Of a stretch of DNA of 64,000 nucleotides, positions 45,461 through 56,459 are shown one piece after another (position 1 is the first letter of the stretch; the number at the start of each line of letters is the position of its first letter). Below the pieces are notes generated by a model. It made no database searches. It was not told where the DNA came from and worked only from the letters and a program-made list of their open reading frames with translations. Made by a program: the position numbers and the translations under genes. The stretch is from Carnegiea gigantea. Lineage: Eukaryota; Streptophyta; Magnoliopsida; Caryophyllales; Cactaceae. Where the stretch lies: positions 1-64,000 of the forward strand of contig JAKOGI010001182.1 of the NCBI GenBank assembly GCA_029747015.1. Reading direction: 5' to 3'.

Positions 45461-47925
45461 GGTGAAATCCTAGTTTTGTTTATATCTAAGCATATTGACT
45501 TTTTGTATCCTTCGGTTAGAACTTGTAGATGGCTTGTGGGTTTGATAAAATTTGTGCTAACCACCTGCCTTACAATCATTTTCTAGGTCATGGATTTTAG
45601 ATTTCATCCTTGAATTTTTTATCTCCTTACCCCAATTTCCTTTATGTATATATTGGTATTTAGCTACATATTAGTTATGAACTTATCTGTTTATACCTTC
45701 CTCTTTTTATGCACAAATAATGTTTCATATACGAAGCCTTGAACTTTTAATTTTTTTAATTAATTGTATGCTTTAGTATCTATTGTTACCATTTTGCAGT
45801 TTTTAATGTTTTGTGTTTCACAAGATTTTCAACTTTGAAAATGTTTTCCACAAAATTTTTATGAGATCTTTTGGAATCAACCTTCTTGTATGTAGAAATG
45901 TTTGCAAAGGTAAGACTACTAACATTTGGATCTCAACTAAAAGTAGTAGTTGTTGTTGTAATAAATATTTGCTTGTCGTGCTTAAAATCACTCAAATACA
46001 GTCCACACTCTCGAGAGGTCTCTTTCATTTGTACCACAATTAAACTCCATCACTTGTATAGTTTTTAGAATTAATATCAAAGTTAAAATGGATTAAGGTT
46101 AAAGTTAAGGATGTAAAAAAGCAAACCTTTATTACTCATCTTCTTTTAATTAATGAGCTCAACATAGTGGTAAGTCTGACTCAGGCATTAGTATTCTTTT
46201 TAAGCATAGATATCCTTTTACAAGGGATAGAAATAGAAAGAGAAGTAGAACAACCTACTGAAAAAGAAAAAACTGGAAAATGCAGAACAGAACGAAGATG
46301 AAGTATAACCATCATCAAATGAGCTGTAAAAAATATTTGATAAAGAGCAAAATGGAACTAAATAAGATAAAGGGAGCCATTCTTGATAAGCAAGGAATAC
46401 TAAGCGAGATAATGAGGAGGCAAAGAATATCTTATAGACGAAAAAATATGTCAGGAAATGAATATAATTGAATTGGAAGACTTAGTGGTTGTACCTCTAA
46501 AGAAGTAAGAATTTGAAATTTTGGCTTTTGACAGCGAGATCAATGAGATTGTAAAAGAGCTCAATATCCTTGAATTAAAATCCAATTTGATTTGTAACAT
46601 AGTTCCAAGAGCTGAAGAGTTTGGTGATCATTGAGAACAAATATTCATTTCATGAGACTAAGGTGTGTACCAATTGGTTGACAAATGACTTTTCTTTTAG
46701 GTTCACCCAAAGGAAACAACTTCATTGAAAGAAATGAATTTGACCCTAATTAACAAAAAGGGGGTACATCTAAACATAGATAGAGCAAACATAGGGAAGA
46801 AATATTCAGACATTAAAAAATCATGTTCAAAATATGAATACTATTTGAATATTTACTAAAAATTTTGTAAATTACAAAGCTGATTGGCATCACTCATTAG
46901 ACAAGTAAGGTAAAATGAATTACAATCTTCGGATCCCCAATTGCTATGTTTAAAAAGTTATGTAAAGAAGTAAACGGGGAATTTGTAGGAGCTAAACTTG
47001 ATTATGAATAAAAGGCTAGAGAATGGAAAAGAAGGATTAATTTCTCAACCATCTTCCTGAAAGGCAGGATGATCATTATGAGTCCTGTCCTCTTTAGTCA
47101 GTCTAGATTGAATCAATGTGTGTGTTGTAATTATCAATAAAGCATCTCGTACTAAAGAAAGTAGGTGTAATAATGTAGACTATAATCATGTTAACCACGC
47201 ATGTGCTGTGGCAATTAAGGCCTCCTATAATTTTCATCTCTCCTCTATAAAAAGAGGATTTGTGAACTGAGAACAGATAGGGTCATTTGAGCAATCTTGA
47301 GCTACATAGAAGTTGGGGTTCTCCATTGTGACACTTTCACTTTCAAGCTTTCAATAAGAGAAATTTCTCAATGGGAACATTATCCAATCGAACCTTATGC
47401 ATTAAATATCTTAATTCTTGATTAAAGTTTCTCTATCCTTTAAAATTATAGAAACTTAATTAATGACTATGGCTTGAGGTTGGAAACAAAAGGGTCTATA
47501 TATGTTGTTCTTGATCTATGGAAGGTATGGTTTAGATTAATAATCTTTGTCGACTAGACTGGAAGTAAGAGGAAACGCAAAGGTCCAATACTAACTAAGT
47601 TCAGTTAAAGATCAGTGCACTCTAGTTAAATTTTATTATTTCGTTAAGCGCAATGGGCCTACAACCATGTTAAATATAACGTTTATGAAAATGAATGGAT
47701 AGTAATAACAGCTCATTAAAGTCATCAAGAAAAATTTGAAACATGTAAAACCCATAAAAGTAGCAAAGTTACGGATTATTTCTCATTTTGTGCTCGAAGT
47801 ATAACTGTGGAAAGTTATGTGTCAAGAAAAAGGAAAAATCACCAAAAGTTATCTTTCAAATAGTTCAAGGAACCAAATTATTAACTTTCTTATTTTGTGG
47901 ACTCAAATATCGTTTAGCCGCACAT
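45461..47925. other. unassigned DNA with a promoter-like segment
   Basis: 45461-46100 is T-rich and may be LINE 3' tail plus flank. 46190-47060 is A/G-rich with Lys/Glu-rich short frames (46280-46471) and no domain I recognise. Around 47243-47265, CCTCTATAAAAAGAGG followed by a leader-like sequence looks like a TATA box and transcription start of a retroelement or pararetrovirus-type leader, but nothing coding downstream confirms it. Confidence 0.35.
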
Positions 47926-49087
47926 TGAGGTGCCCAAAAGCAAATTCTTTGCGATTAGAAGAAATGGGGGCAAAATTATGACCTCTTTTAAAGCTTTGGG
48001 CAACCTTTGTGAACCTTCCAGAAGACCGTCAGACGTTGATGTTCTGCGTGGGGGTCGTTCCTACACTTGCATGGGTATTGATGCTGTTGTGCATGGCTGT
48101 TGTGCACGGGCGGGAATACATTTTTGCATGGATCTGCAATAATTTGGCAGGATTAGAGGAAATCCACTAAAAAAATGGCAACAGCGCCCATGCAGTTTTG
48201 CATTACCGTGTTGTTGCACCACATTGCTAGGCCTTAAACGCGTGATTTCAGCTGTTTTAGGGAGCTTTTGGCTGGGTCTTTCGGTGCCCAGTTCTAGGTC
48301 CTTGTAGCCACCTAAAATCCTATTGGAAGCAATAATCGTGTTAGATAGAATTAATTTAGATTAGTTCTTGCATAACATTGAAGATTGTGAATTTATATGC
48401 ATAAGTTTTCTCTTTGTCTTCTCTCTGTATTGCATATTTCTTTGCTTTCTTGTTAGATTAGTTTTGTGGCTTGTCTTATCGCATTCTTATGTTAATTAAT
48501 AGTTAGATTTGTGTTGCTTTGGTTGTGATATAACCAAGGATGACTAATTGATCTCGTTTAAGCTTTAATCTACATCATTTATATTTAAACTTAGACTTTT
48601 CTTCCATGCCCACCAAGTGTTCAAGGGAATGCTTCAAATAACTTTCATCTTTTTTTTGGTTGATTAACATATCGGGAAAGGTGAGATCAATTGGCTAGTG
48701 TAAGGTAGGGAGAATAGCTACATTTTCCCATAATGATGGAAGTATCCTTGCTGGGTTCATGATTGCCACCCAAATTACCCCATGAAAATATATAGTTGGA
48801 ATAATCAAACGAGCCTTCAACTCATGAAAGAGGGTTTGTGTGAGCTTTGATGGTGTAATTGGCCATCATTAAATCTTGTTATAGATTCAAAAGGCTATGG
48901 CCTTGACTTGATTGGCTTCTTTGTCTTGGGTGGCTTGATAATGACCATAGTTCTTTTTGAGCTGCTCAATTGAATTACTCAAGATAGTTCTAGTATTTGA
49001 AAATACAACTTTTTATGGATATGACCCGTACTTATAGCTTGCTATGTACAACTACACTCTGCACTTGTGGTTTTGAATTGGCACTAA
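47926..49087 (+). repeat. family B Gypsy LTR (second copy)
   Basis: Aligns in the same orientation with the two pieces of the LTR at 18534-21868: ATTATGACCTC, CAACCTTTGTGAACC, TTTCAGCTGTTTTAGGG, CTTGTAGCCACCTAAAATCC and the ending GTACAACTACACTCTGCAC. No primer-binding region follows, so it is a 3' LTR or a solo LTR. Confidence 0.78.
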
Positions 49088-49099
49088 GTTTGACGGATG

Positions 49100-49335
49100 C
49101 CTAACCTTGTCACTTGTTTAGTTTAAATTCCAAGTATTTAGTACTTAACATGCTCACCCTAAATTCCTTAGATTCAATAATCTCTAATCGTATCTCCAAC
49201 TTCTTGTTGATCTGCTCTCTAGTTTTATTAATTAGGAAAATATTATCAACAAGTAACATAAACCATGGTACCTCATCCTATATTTCCTTAGTAAGCTCAT
49301 CGATTCTAGAAAAGGGCCTAGGGCTGACATATTAT
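49100..49335 (-). pseudogene. LINE reverse transcriptase palm fragment
   Basis: Minus strand reads EIQDEVPWFMLLVDNIFLIN (split by a changed FADD box), NKTREQINKKLEIRLETIES and then STKYLEFKLNK. This is the palm-to-thumb segment of a plant LINE RT. It starts directly beside the family B LTR end, and in LINE order it lies just upstream of the part found at 17885-18533. Confidence 0.78.
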
Positions 49336-49499
49336 GGAGTGTATCTGTTTTTCTCCACCCTGTGCTTATAGGCACTATGTGGAAAAGAGGATTTTTGATA
49401 GATAAGACAATAGATCTCCTAATTTTCATAAGAGCTGTACCGTTGTAGTTTATGAGAGAATAGTGTCTGCTATGCACGTAACCTGAACATTGTGCTACG

Positions 49500-49980
49500 C
49501 AGTGCACACATGGAAACACAGACGACGAACCTGTTAACACTAGTGCAAACTTTATTGAGGCGGATGTTATAGTGGCATTCGCATCCGAAGTGAATATGAG
49601 AACTAATGTGAAGGACTGGATATAGACTATCGAGCTACTAGACACATATGAGGAAACAAAAGTGCATCACCTCAAACAATTCCATGGGGCATGATGAAGA
49701 AACCATCTTTTGGGTGACTATGTAAGCAAGGATTTTAAGGAAAATGATGTTGTGAAGCTACCTTCAGTAGGACTCTTACTCGTAGTAGTGCGCTAAATGT
49801 CCTAAATATTTCGGTTAATTTACAATCTAGATATCTATACGGAAAGGATGACATGAAAGGTTCCTTAAATAGATTGTCATGGCTAACAATAATGTATATG
49901 TGGGGGAGAAGGCTATTGTAATCAAGGTTTTTTTATCTTAAATGTTCTTGATAACAATGATATTAGTTTTGTTTCTGTTT
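49500..49980 (+). pseudogene. Copia protease-region fragment
   Basis: With frameshifts the + strand gives ASEVNMRTNVKDWI (the W-I/V-D position of the Copia protease), KDFKENDVV...SRTLTRSSALNVLNISVNL and MANNNVYVGEKA. These follow the usual Copia order from protease through the LTNVLHVPNIRKNLVS-type segment. Stops and frame changes throughout. It matches no other Copia copy in the window closely. Confidence 0.6.
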
Positions 49981-50237
49981 AACTAGAGGACGTTTCTATT
50001 GGTTGCATAACAAAAGATTAATTAATTGTGCTGCATGAATGTTTGTTTTGTGCTTCATGTAGTTTAGTTCAGATTTAATATAGATGTTAGAAAAACTAAA
50101 TAAAGGTTCATTGTCTTTAATTAGCGCAAATGTTGTTGCCTTACATTTGGTTCCTAAATATTAATTATGCTATGGGTTGAATTAATATACATATATATCA
50201 AACGTATAGATATATATGCTACTATTGTCATATTGTA
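49981..50237. other. unassigned AT-rich DNA
   Basis: Flank between the Copia fragment and the Helitron end. Nothing recognised. Confidence 0.5.
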
Positions 50238-50906
50238 CTAGGATAGATCCCATGCTTCGCACGGTCATGCATTAATAGATATTTTGAAAATTTATTAAAC
50301 ATATAAATAAGTAAAAAATTTTGTTTAATTGAAGTCATTTAGTTATCTTTAAAAAAATGAGAAAATGTAAGTAAAAGATTGGAATATGATAACTTACAAA
50401 AAAAAGGAGGAAAAAAATTTGGTTCCATTACCTAATTATTTTCTTATTTAGTTAAAAATTTCTGAAAGAACTGTAGAGATATTTTTTTCATTTTTAAAAT
50501 ATGTGAAAAATCTTTTCTTTTTTTACTTCAGAATAAAATTACTTTACATATGATTAGATTTTTACATTCCAACTCAATATTGTTAATGTTCTTTCAATGC
50601 ACTATGTTAAATTAAAGTTCAATACACTAATTAATAACTCTTGAATTGTCAATTGACTTTATTACACAAAAGATAGCCAATGTTAATTGCATAATTTAGT
50701 AAATTACATTGATGAATAAATGATGACTTTATTAATATGGCTAAGATCATTTATCTGTTGTCACACAATCACATTTTTTATTTAAAAATTAAGCGACCAA
50801 TAAAAACATGACCAAGGTCATAACTATGTTAACCCATTCACTTTTATATTATCTACACAATATGATGCGAATTGCTCAAGTCCATGAAATATTTAATTTA
50901 TTATTA
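50238..50906 (-). mobile_element. Helitron 3' end and adjoining body
   Basis: Read on the minus strand, a stem-loop (CCGTGC, loop GAA, GCATGG; one G-T pair) at 50250-50264 is followed by a short spacer and CTAG, ending at 50238 with T beyond. This is the Helitron 3' terminus. The element would extend to the right. Its 5' TC end was not identified, and another transposon begins at 50907. Confidence 0.55.
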
Positions 50907-51949
50907 GGTAGTATTTGGTTGGAAGAAAAATGATTTTCCTGCAAAATCATTTTTTGTGAAAGATGTTTTTTTAAAGAAAAATTAATTTTCATGTTACATT
51001 TTTTGTTATTTGGTACAAGATAAATCATTTTTCATGAAAAAGAAAAAAACAACAACTAAATTATTTAAATAGCCAAAAATATACACTAAATGGTCATAAT
51101 TGATATAAATGTTGACCAATTGAAGAAATTTTGAGCTTAAAATTCATATTTGAGTTTTTTTCAATAATTTCTTTTGGACAATCGAGTTTTAATCTAACCC
51201 GCTGAAATTATTTTAGTGACCAAAAAACAAAAATTGAATTGTTTAGGCGGGAAAAAATGTTGATTGAATTGTCGCAGTGGAGAAACATGTTGACCAAATA
51301 AAGGAATGTCATGCTTAAAATCTAGATTTTAGCATATTTTAATCTTTCCTATCTAATGATCAAGTTTCAACCAAAGCTATTGAAACTGTTCTAGTGGTGA
51401 AAAATATTGATTGCACTATTTAAGAGTTGAAAATCTCAATTGAATTGTCGTTGTGAAAAAACATTTTCAGCAAATGAAAGAATATCAAGCTCAAAATCTA
51501 AATTTGAATCTATTTTAGTGTTTTCTATCTGATAATCAAGTTTCGATACAAACTGTTAAAATTGTTTTACTGGTGGTTGATGGAATTGTTTTTTTGGGCC
51601 AAAAAATATCGATTAAATTATCGTGGTGGAGATAAATATCGATCAACTGAAAGAAATTTGAGCTAAAAATTTAGATTTGATTTTATTTTAATCTTTCTTA
51701 TTGGATAGTCAAGTTCGATCCAAACGGTTGAAGTTAAATTTTGCATCTAAATTCAGCTGACCATAGTAAATAGTTGAAGGAAGAAAATCAACTTGCTATC
51801 TTCTAAAAAAACAGAATCATTTTCCTTTATTTTGGAAAAAATTATTTTCCTTGGAAAATACTTTTTCACCCTTTATTGTGCCAAACAACGGAAAATTGAA
51901 AAACTATTTTTTAGGGAAATTATTTTTTCTCCAATCAAACACTACCTTG
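50904..51949. mobile_element. 1-kb TIR element with ~175-bp tandem repeats
   Basis: Termini are inverted repeats: left GGTAGTATTTGGTTGGAAGA at 50907, right the complement of GGTAGTGTTTGATTGGAGAA ending at 51946. Both are followed inward by ATTTTCC-type arms. Flanking TTA (50904-50906) and TTG (51947-51949) suggest a Harbinger-type 3-bp duplication with one change. The interior (about 51070-51760) is a four-copy tandem array of diverged ~175-bp units. Homologous points (TTGACCAA...GAAAG-type) recur near 51111, 51289, 51462 and 51640. No transposase. Confidence 0.75.
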
Positions 51950-52153
51950 GTGTAAAAACTTAAGATGCTTGAGATACTTTCTTTTGGCCTGCATGCTAAT
52001 GTAAATATTGAATGATTTATATAGGAGAGCATGACTTTTATTGGCCATCTTGTTTCTGTTTTTAAATCTTATACTTCTTAATTGTAATCGAAAATTTGAA
52101 TGTTTATTATTTGGCTAGTTTATAGTATTTTTTATGTGATCCTACGTGGAATT
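51950..52153. other. unassigned spacer
   Basis: AT-rich DNA between the TIR element and the CACTA element. Confidence 0.5.
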
Positions 52154-53075
52154 CACTACAAAAATGATGCTGATCTCTGATGAAAAAAGCGACGGCGCAG
52201 CGACCTGTAGGAGAAAGTCAGACATGCCGATGGAAAAACCGACGGAATTTTGAATTACCAACGGAAATTCTAACGGAGAATGTTTCCGTCGGAATTCCGT
52301 CGGAATTTCCGTGCACACGATTCAAAAAATTTTCGGATCGCATTTTAAGAGTTTTGGAGGGATTTTGCATCCATTTGCACCGTGAAGAGAGAGAGAGTGA
52401 GCAAGGAAGAGAGAGAGAGGGAGCAAGGAAGAAAGAGAAGGAGGGAGGTATTTGTGGTTTCCGGTGGCCGGTGACCGGAAAGATTTAGTGTTGTCGCTTG
52501 TAATTTAACGGCAAGTTATTTATTTTGAGTTAATTTGCTCTTTGAAATTAAAATATTGGAGTTAATTAAGTTTTTTATGGTGGCTAATTTGTCATGAATT
52601 GATTTAAGGGTGCCGCCGCCACTTCTACACCGCTTGTAATTACGTTTATTTTGACAAGTGATATAGTTATGTTAAATTTATTTTTTTAGCATACATGTTT
52701 AATTACATTATTATATTTTAGATTTAGCACTTATTTTTTCATGAAATTCGGGAATATAAAATGTGAACTAAATATGAATATAAGTTTTTTTATTTGTGTC
52801 ATTAGTGAGTATATAATTTATACTAAATAATTTAAGCTTTAACTTAATTTGTAATGTATCTTGATTTGGATACATGAAATAGTTGTAGGTAGGTAAGTAT
52901 ATATAATATATGTTCAATTTTGGTGAATATTTTAAGTATGTTAACTATGTTTATTTTTTGTTCAATTTGTTGTGTATTTTAGTTATTGGTAAGTATGTGA
53001 AGAATATTTTTGTTTGAGGTATGGTTAATTTTTTGTTTGATATATACGTGTAATATATATACATTATTGTATGTG

Positions 53076-53112
<37 letters not shown>

Positions 53113-53469
53113 TAATTATGTTGTAAAATTTATTTTTTGTAATATATATATATTGTATGTGATGATCGTGCAAGCTTTTTAATTTTTTTTAAGGAGCAAA
53201 AGTTTTTAAAAGCGAATTTTTTTCAATTGAGGGAGAATTCCGACGGAATTTCCGACGGAAAATTTCGTCGGAAATTTCATCGGAAATTCTCCCTCCTCTG
53301 AAAATTTCCTGCGACCTGTCCGTCGGATCGTCGGACAATTTTCTACGACAGGCTGATTCCCGACGGGGTATTTCGCATCGTATTTTCCGTCGGAAACCTC
53401 ATATTCCGTCGGAAAAAATGACTTTTTCCGTTGTTAATTCCGTCGCAAATAAGAGGTATTTTTGTAAAA
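52154..53469. mobile_element. non-autonomous CACTA element
   Basis: The left end CACTACAAAAA (52154-52164) is the canonical CACTA terminus. The right end TTTTTGTAAAA (53459-53469) is a decayed complement. Subterminal regions are packed with TTCCGTCGGAA / TTCCGACGGAA words (52225-52320 and 53225-53450), the transposase-binding type repeats of this superfamily. The 102-codon frame at 52180-52488 reads through these repeats and a GA-rich tract and has no transposase similarity. About 1.3 kb and non-coding, so it needs a partner transposase. Confidence 0.82.
53078..53109. repeat. (TA)n microsatellite
   Basis: About 16 TA units inside the CACTA element. Confidence 0.95.
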
Positions 53470-54240
53470 ACAATTACTAGCAAAACACAATCTTCCTACA
53501 ACTTTATAACAGCTAGATCCATTCAAAAGTCAACTCGCAAAAGTCTCCACCTAAATACCTCACAGACATCCCTTTATGAATGAGACTCACTGCCAACGTG
53601 AGTTAATTTTTGATAACTAAACTTCCCCATGAAATAGAGTGAGGCGTACAACGGAAAAGTTTGACATATGTGCTTGATGCATAAATTTATTAAGCAACCC
53701 ATTGGGTATAAGATATCTGTTGGCTTAGTGAAGTTAGGGATGCATTGAGAAACTGCTCTAAGGTACTAGGATAAGCTAGTGCATATACATGGAAGGATGG
53801 GACTGTTGCCTAAGCAAGGCTAATAATTATGATAACCTAAACTATGTGGTTGGAGACCCCGTGAAGTCATTAGTTGACCTAGACTTGCACTATATAATAT
53901 TAATACTGATGAGCTCATTCATATGGCATCAACAGTAAAATACTGTAATGATGAGGCTGAATTATACTCTTAACAGGAGATCCACAACCCATAGAGGATT
54001 GTGCGACAGTTGCACGACACACTTGATGGACTCACCTATGTAAGTGTGAGGTTCAAATGTTCCTATGTGACCTTCAGCAAGGCGTCTAGAACATTTATGA
54101 AAACCCAAGCGCGATGCATGGCTTATAGCATCAATTAATCTATGTTAAATGACATAATTAAAGAATATAATGTGGATGGCAATGGTTTTAACTGTACCGA
54201 AGAATAATGGCTCACAGAAACAATGCTGTTTGACTTGTTT
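53470..54240. other. unassigned DNA
   Basis: No long open frame and no domain I can name. Sequence complexity is high and not AT-biased, as in a decayed exon or retroelement leader. Confidence 0.4.
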
Positions 54241-54549
54241 CACCATATTATACAAGTCATAATGTACTGATCCTAGCTAGATCTAGTTCACAGCCTAAAA
54301 GGCACAATGCATTACAATTGAATATTGACTCTAATTCATTTTTCAATTCTTTTGAAATAGTGGCAGATTGTTGCAAAAATTATTATTTCAAAGAATTTTA
54401 TTCGCTATATTTATTGAAAAAATAATATAGTTTTTGTTTTACTATAAGCGGATAAAATTCCTAATCATTTGCCTGATCTCTATTTTTAACTAATTAAAGT
54501 TTTTCTATTTTTGCCTAGTCAAAGTTCATAAAACCAAGCTTGTTCACCA
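54241..54549. repeat. left copy of a duplicated flank
   Basis: CACCATATTATACAAGTCAT... CCTAGCTAGATCTAGTTCA... and ATCATTTGCCTGATCTC recur in the same order at 55607-55830. So ~0.25-0.3 kb of DNA is present on both sides of the mini-Copia. Confidence 0.8.
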
Positions 54550-55606
54550 TGGAATTAGTTACAGTATTGCCACATCAGCATAGAGTTATTATACATCTCA
54601 GCTTGTTATTAGTTGCACCCTAGCTCGTATATATAGGTAGCTATTCTCTCCCCTTGACATAAGTTCTTTGATTCATTTCAGAATGAGTATGAAGAGATTC
54701 TCTCTCTTCTTTTCCCTCTCTATTTCCTCTCCTTCAAAGTTCTTCAACATTTTACATGGTATTAGAGCAATCCAGGTTGCTTTGCATCCTAAATATATTC
54801 TATCTTCTTTCCTTCTTCTCAATTGATTATTTTGTACTAACAATTGATCTTGCTACATTGCATGTATTGCGATATCAGAAAGGCACACCTAATAGAGGGG
54901 TCTACTATCCTGCAAACACTGAGCTACAGGTCGCTGCTTATAGTGATGCAGACTCGGGAACCTCCAAGTCTAGTGCTAGATCTTTGACTGGTTATTGTTA
55001 TTTTTAGGAAGTTCTTTGGTGTCTTGGAAGAGCAAGAAACAAGAGATAGTTGCTAAATCTAGTGCAGAGGCAGAATACATGGCTATGTCAACTATTGTTT
55101 CTTAGATAGATTGGATTTCACATCATATGCATGATCTTCATATTCCTTGCACCCATTGCCAAGCACTATGATAAAAAAGCTGCATAGCATGTAACAGCTA
55201 ATCCAGTATTCCATTAGAGAGCAAAACACCTCAATATTGACTATCATTAGACTAGGGGTAAAGTTGTCGAAGGTTTTTTTGCAAACTGCTGATGTCTCAT
55301 CTAGAGAACCAGTTGCAGACTTGATAACAAGGCCTTTGAGTGAATTTCAGCATAATTATCCATGTACAAGGCTTGGTTTGTTGGACTGTGCCCTAATTTT
55401 ACCTTGAGGCATAAATGCTGAAGAATTAGTTACAATATTGCCACATCACAAGTTGTTTTTAGTTGTAGCATAGCCCGTGTATATAGGTAGCTATTCTCTC
55501 TCCTTCATGTAAGATCCTTGATTCATTTTTAGAATAAGCATGCATAGCCTATCGCTCTTTTTTCCCTCTCTATCTCCTCTCCTTCAAAGTTCTTCAATAT
55601 TTTACC
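54550..55606 (+). mobile_element. internally deleted mini-Copia
   Basis: 5' LTR 54550-54756 (207 bp, TGGAATTAG to TTTACA). Primer site TGGTATTAGAGC at 54757-54768, one change from the iMet complement. Interior ~650 bp. 3' LTR ~55419-55606. Target duplication CACCA at 54545-54549 and 55607-55611. The deletion removed gag, protease, integrase and most of RT. Confidence 0.88.
54845..55410 (+). pseudogene. Copia RT end and RNase H within the mini-Copia
   Basis: Begins LATLHVLRYQKGTPNRGVYY (the RT-RNase H connection). It continues AAYSDADSGTSKSSARSLTGY (RNase H first acidic motif; the W-A of DWAG is lost), then after a stop ARNKR...SSAEAE-like and later ANPVFH and AKHLNIDYH. Several stops (e.g. 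55005, 55105, 55215). It is the only coding remnant left in this element. Confidence 0.85.
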
Positions 55607-55830
55607 CACCATATTCTACAAGTCATACTATCCTAGCTAGATCTAGTTCATAGCCCAAAGGCCACTAGATTCGGGATTAATGGGATTAATGTAAAAACTA
55701 TCATTTTAAAAGAATTTTCATCATATTGAAAAAGTAACATAGTCTTTGTTTTAATATCAGTTTGATGACATTCTGAATCATTTGCCTAATCTCTATCTCT
55801 ACCTGGACAAAGTTACGTTCATCTCTTATT
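55607..55830. repeat. right copy of the duplicated flank
   Basis: Partner of 54241-54549. Starts exactly at the CACCA that serves as target duplication. Confidence 0.78.
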
Positions 55831-55905
55831 CGCTGGCAAACTCCGCAGACTTCTATTTGCTATCAAATTACTCACGCTAACTGCTAGCGTATTTGACATT
55901 AAGCT

Positions 55906-56395
55906 TATTAGGAATTAGAGCAAACTAGTAGTGGAAGTGTTAGGATGAACAATGATATTCAAAAGTAAATAAACAATGATAACAAGAACAATAAAGAACA
56001 CCAAGATTTACGTGGAAACCCAATGCGGGAAAAAAATCACGAACAACGACGAGCACCAATAATCTACTATGAGGAAGTAAGTACAAAACAATCACAAGAT
56101 CAGGGAACAGGATTATAATAATCTCCTTCACAAATCTCTGTCTTTCTCTCTAGGGATTTCAGTTGGTATTCAGTGTATCTGGAATGATCTGGAAGGTAGG
56201 GGGCGTATGCCTTATAAAGGGGCAGGATGAAGGAAACTGCTGCAAACCCTAGCCATCAGCCACGAACCTTAGCTGCCTGTCACGGCACTATGTGGAACAC
56301 TCGTGCCATGGCGCACGGGGTGTTCGTGCCACTTCACTGGCCTGGGTGGCACGGGGCCCCCGTGCCACATTGATTTTGGGCCACCCACTATAACA
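55906..56395 (-). repeat. 3' LTR of Copia 55906-61006
   Basis: + strand TATTAGGAATTAGAGC (TG decayed to TA) to CCACTATAACA. Contains a perfect 10-bp inverted repeat TGGCACGGGG/CCCCGTGCCA at 56347-56367, which is imperfect in the other LTR. Confidence 0.95.
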
Positions 56396-56411
56396 ATCTC
56401 CACCTTGGACC
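56396..56411 (-). promoter_or_regulatory. polypurine tract
   Basis: Minus strand GGTCCAAGGTGGAGAT abuts the 3' LTR. Confidence 0.9.
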
Positions 56412-56459
56412 AAAATTCCATACTATTACTCAAACACTGCCAAAGCATCCCGAAGGGCA

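Noticed and set aside
49232..49645. 137-codon minus-strand open frame considered as a gene
   Set aside because: It crosses the boundary between a LINE fragment and an opposite-strand Copia fragment and matches neither in frame.
52180..52488. 102-codon frame considered as a CACTA-encoded protein
   Set aside because: Reads through subterminal repeats and a GA-rich tract, with no transposase motif.
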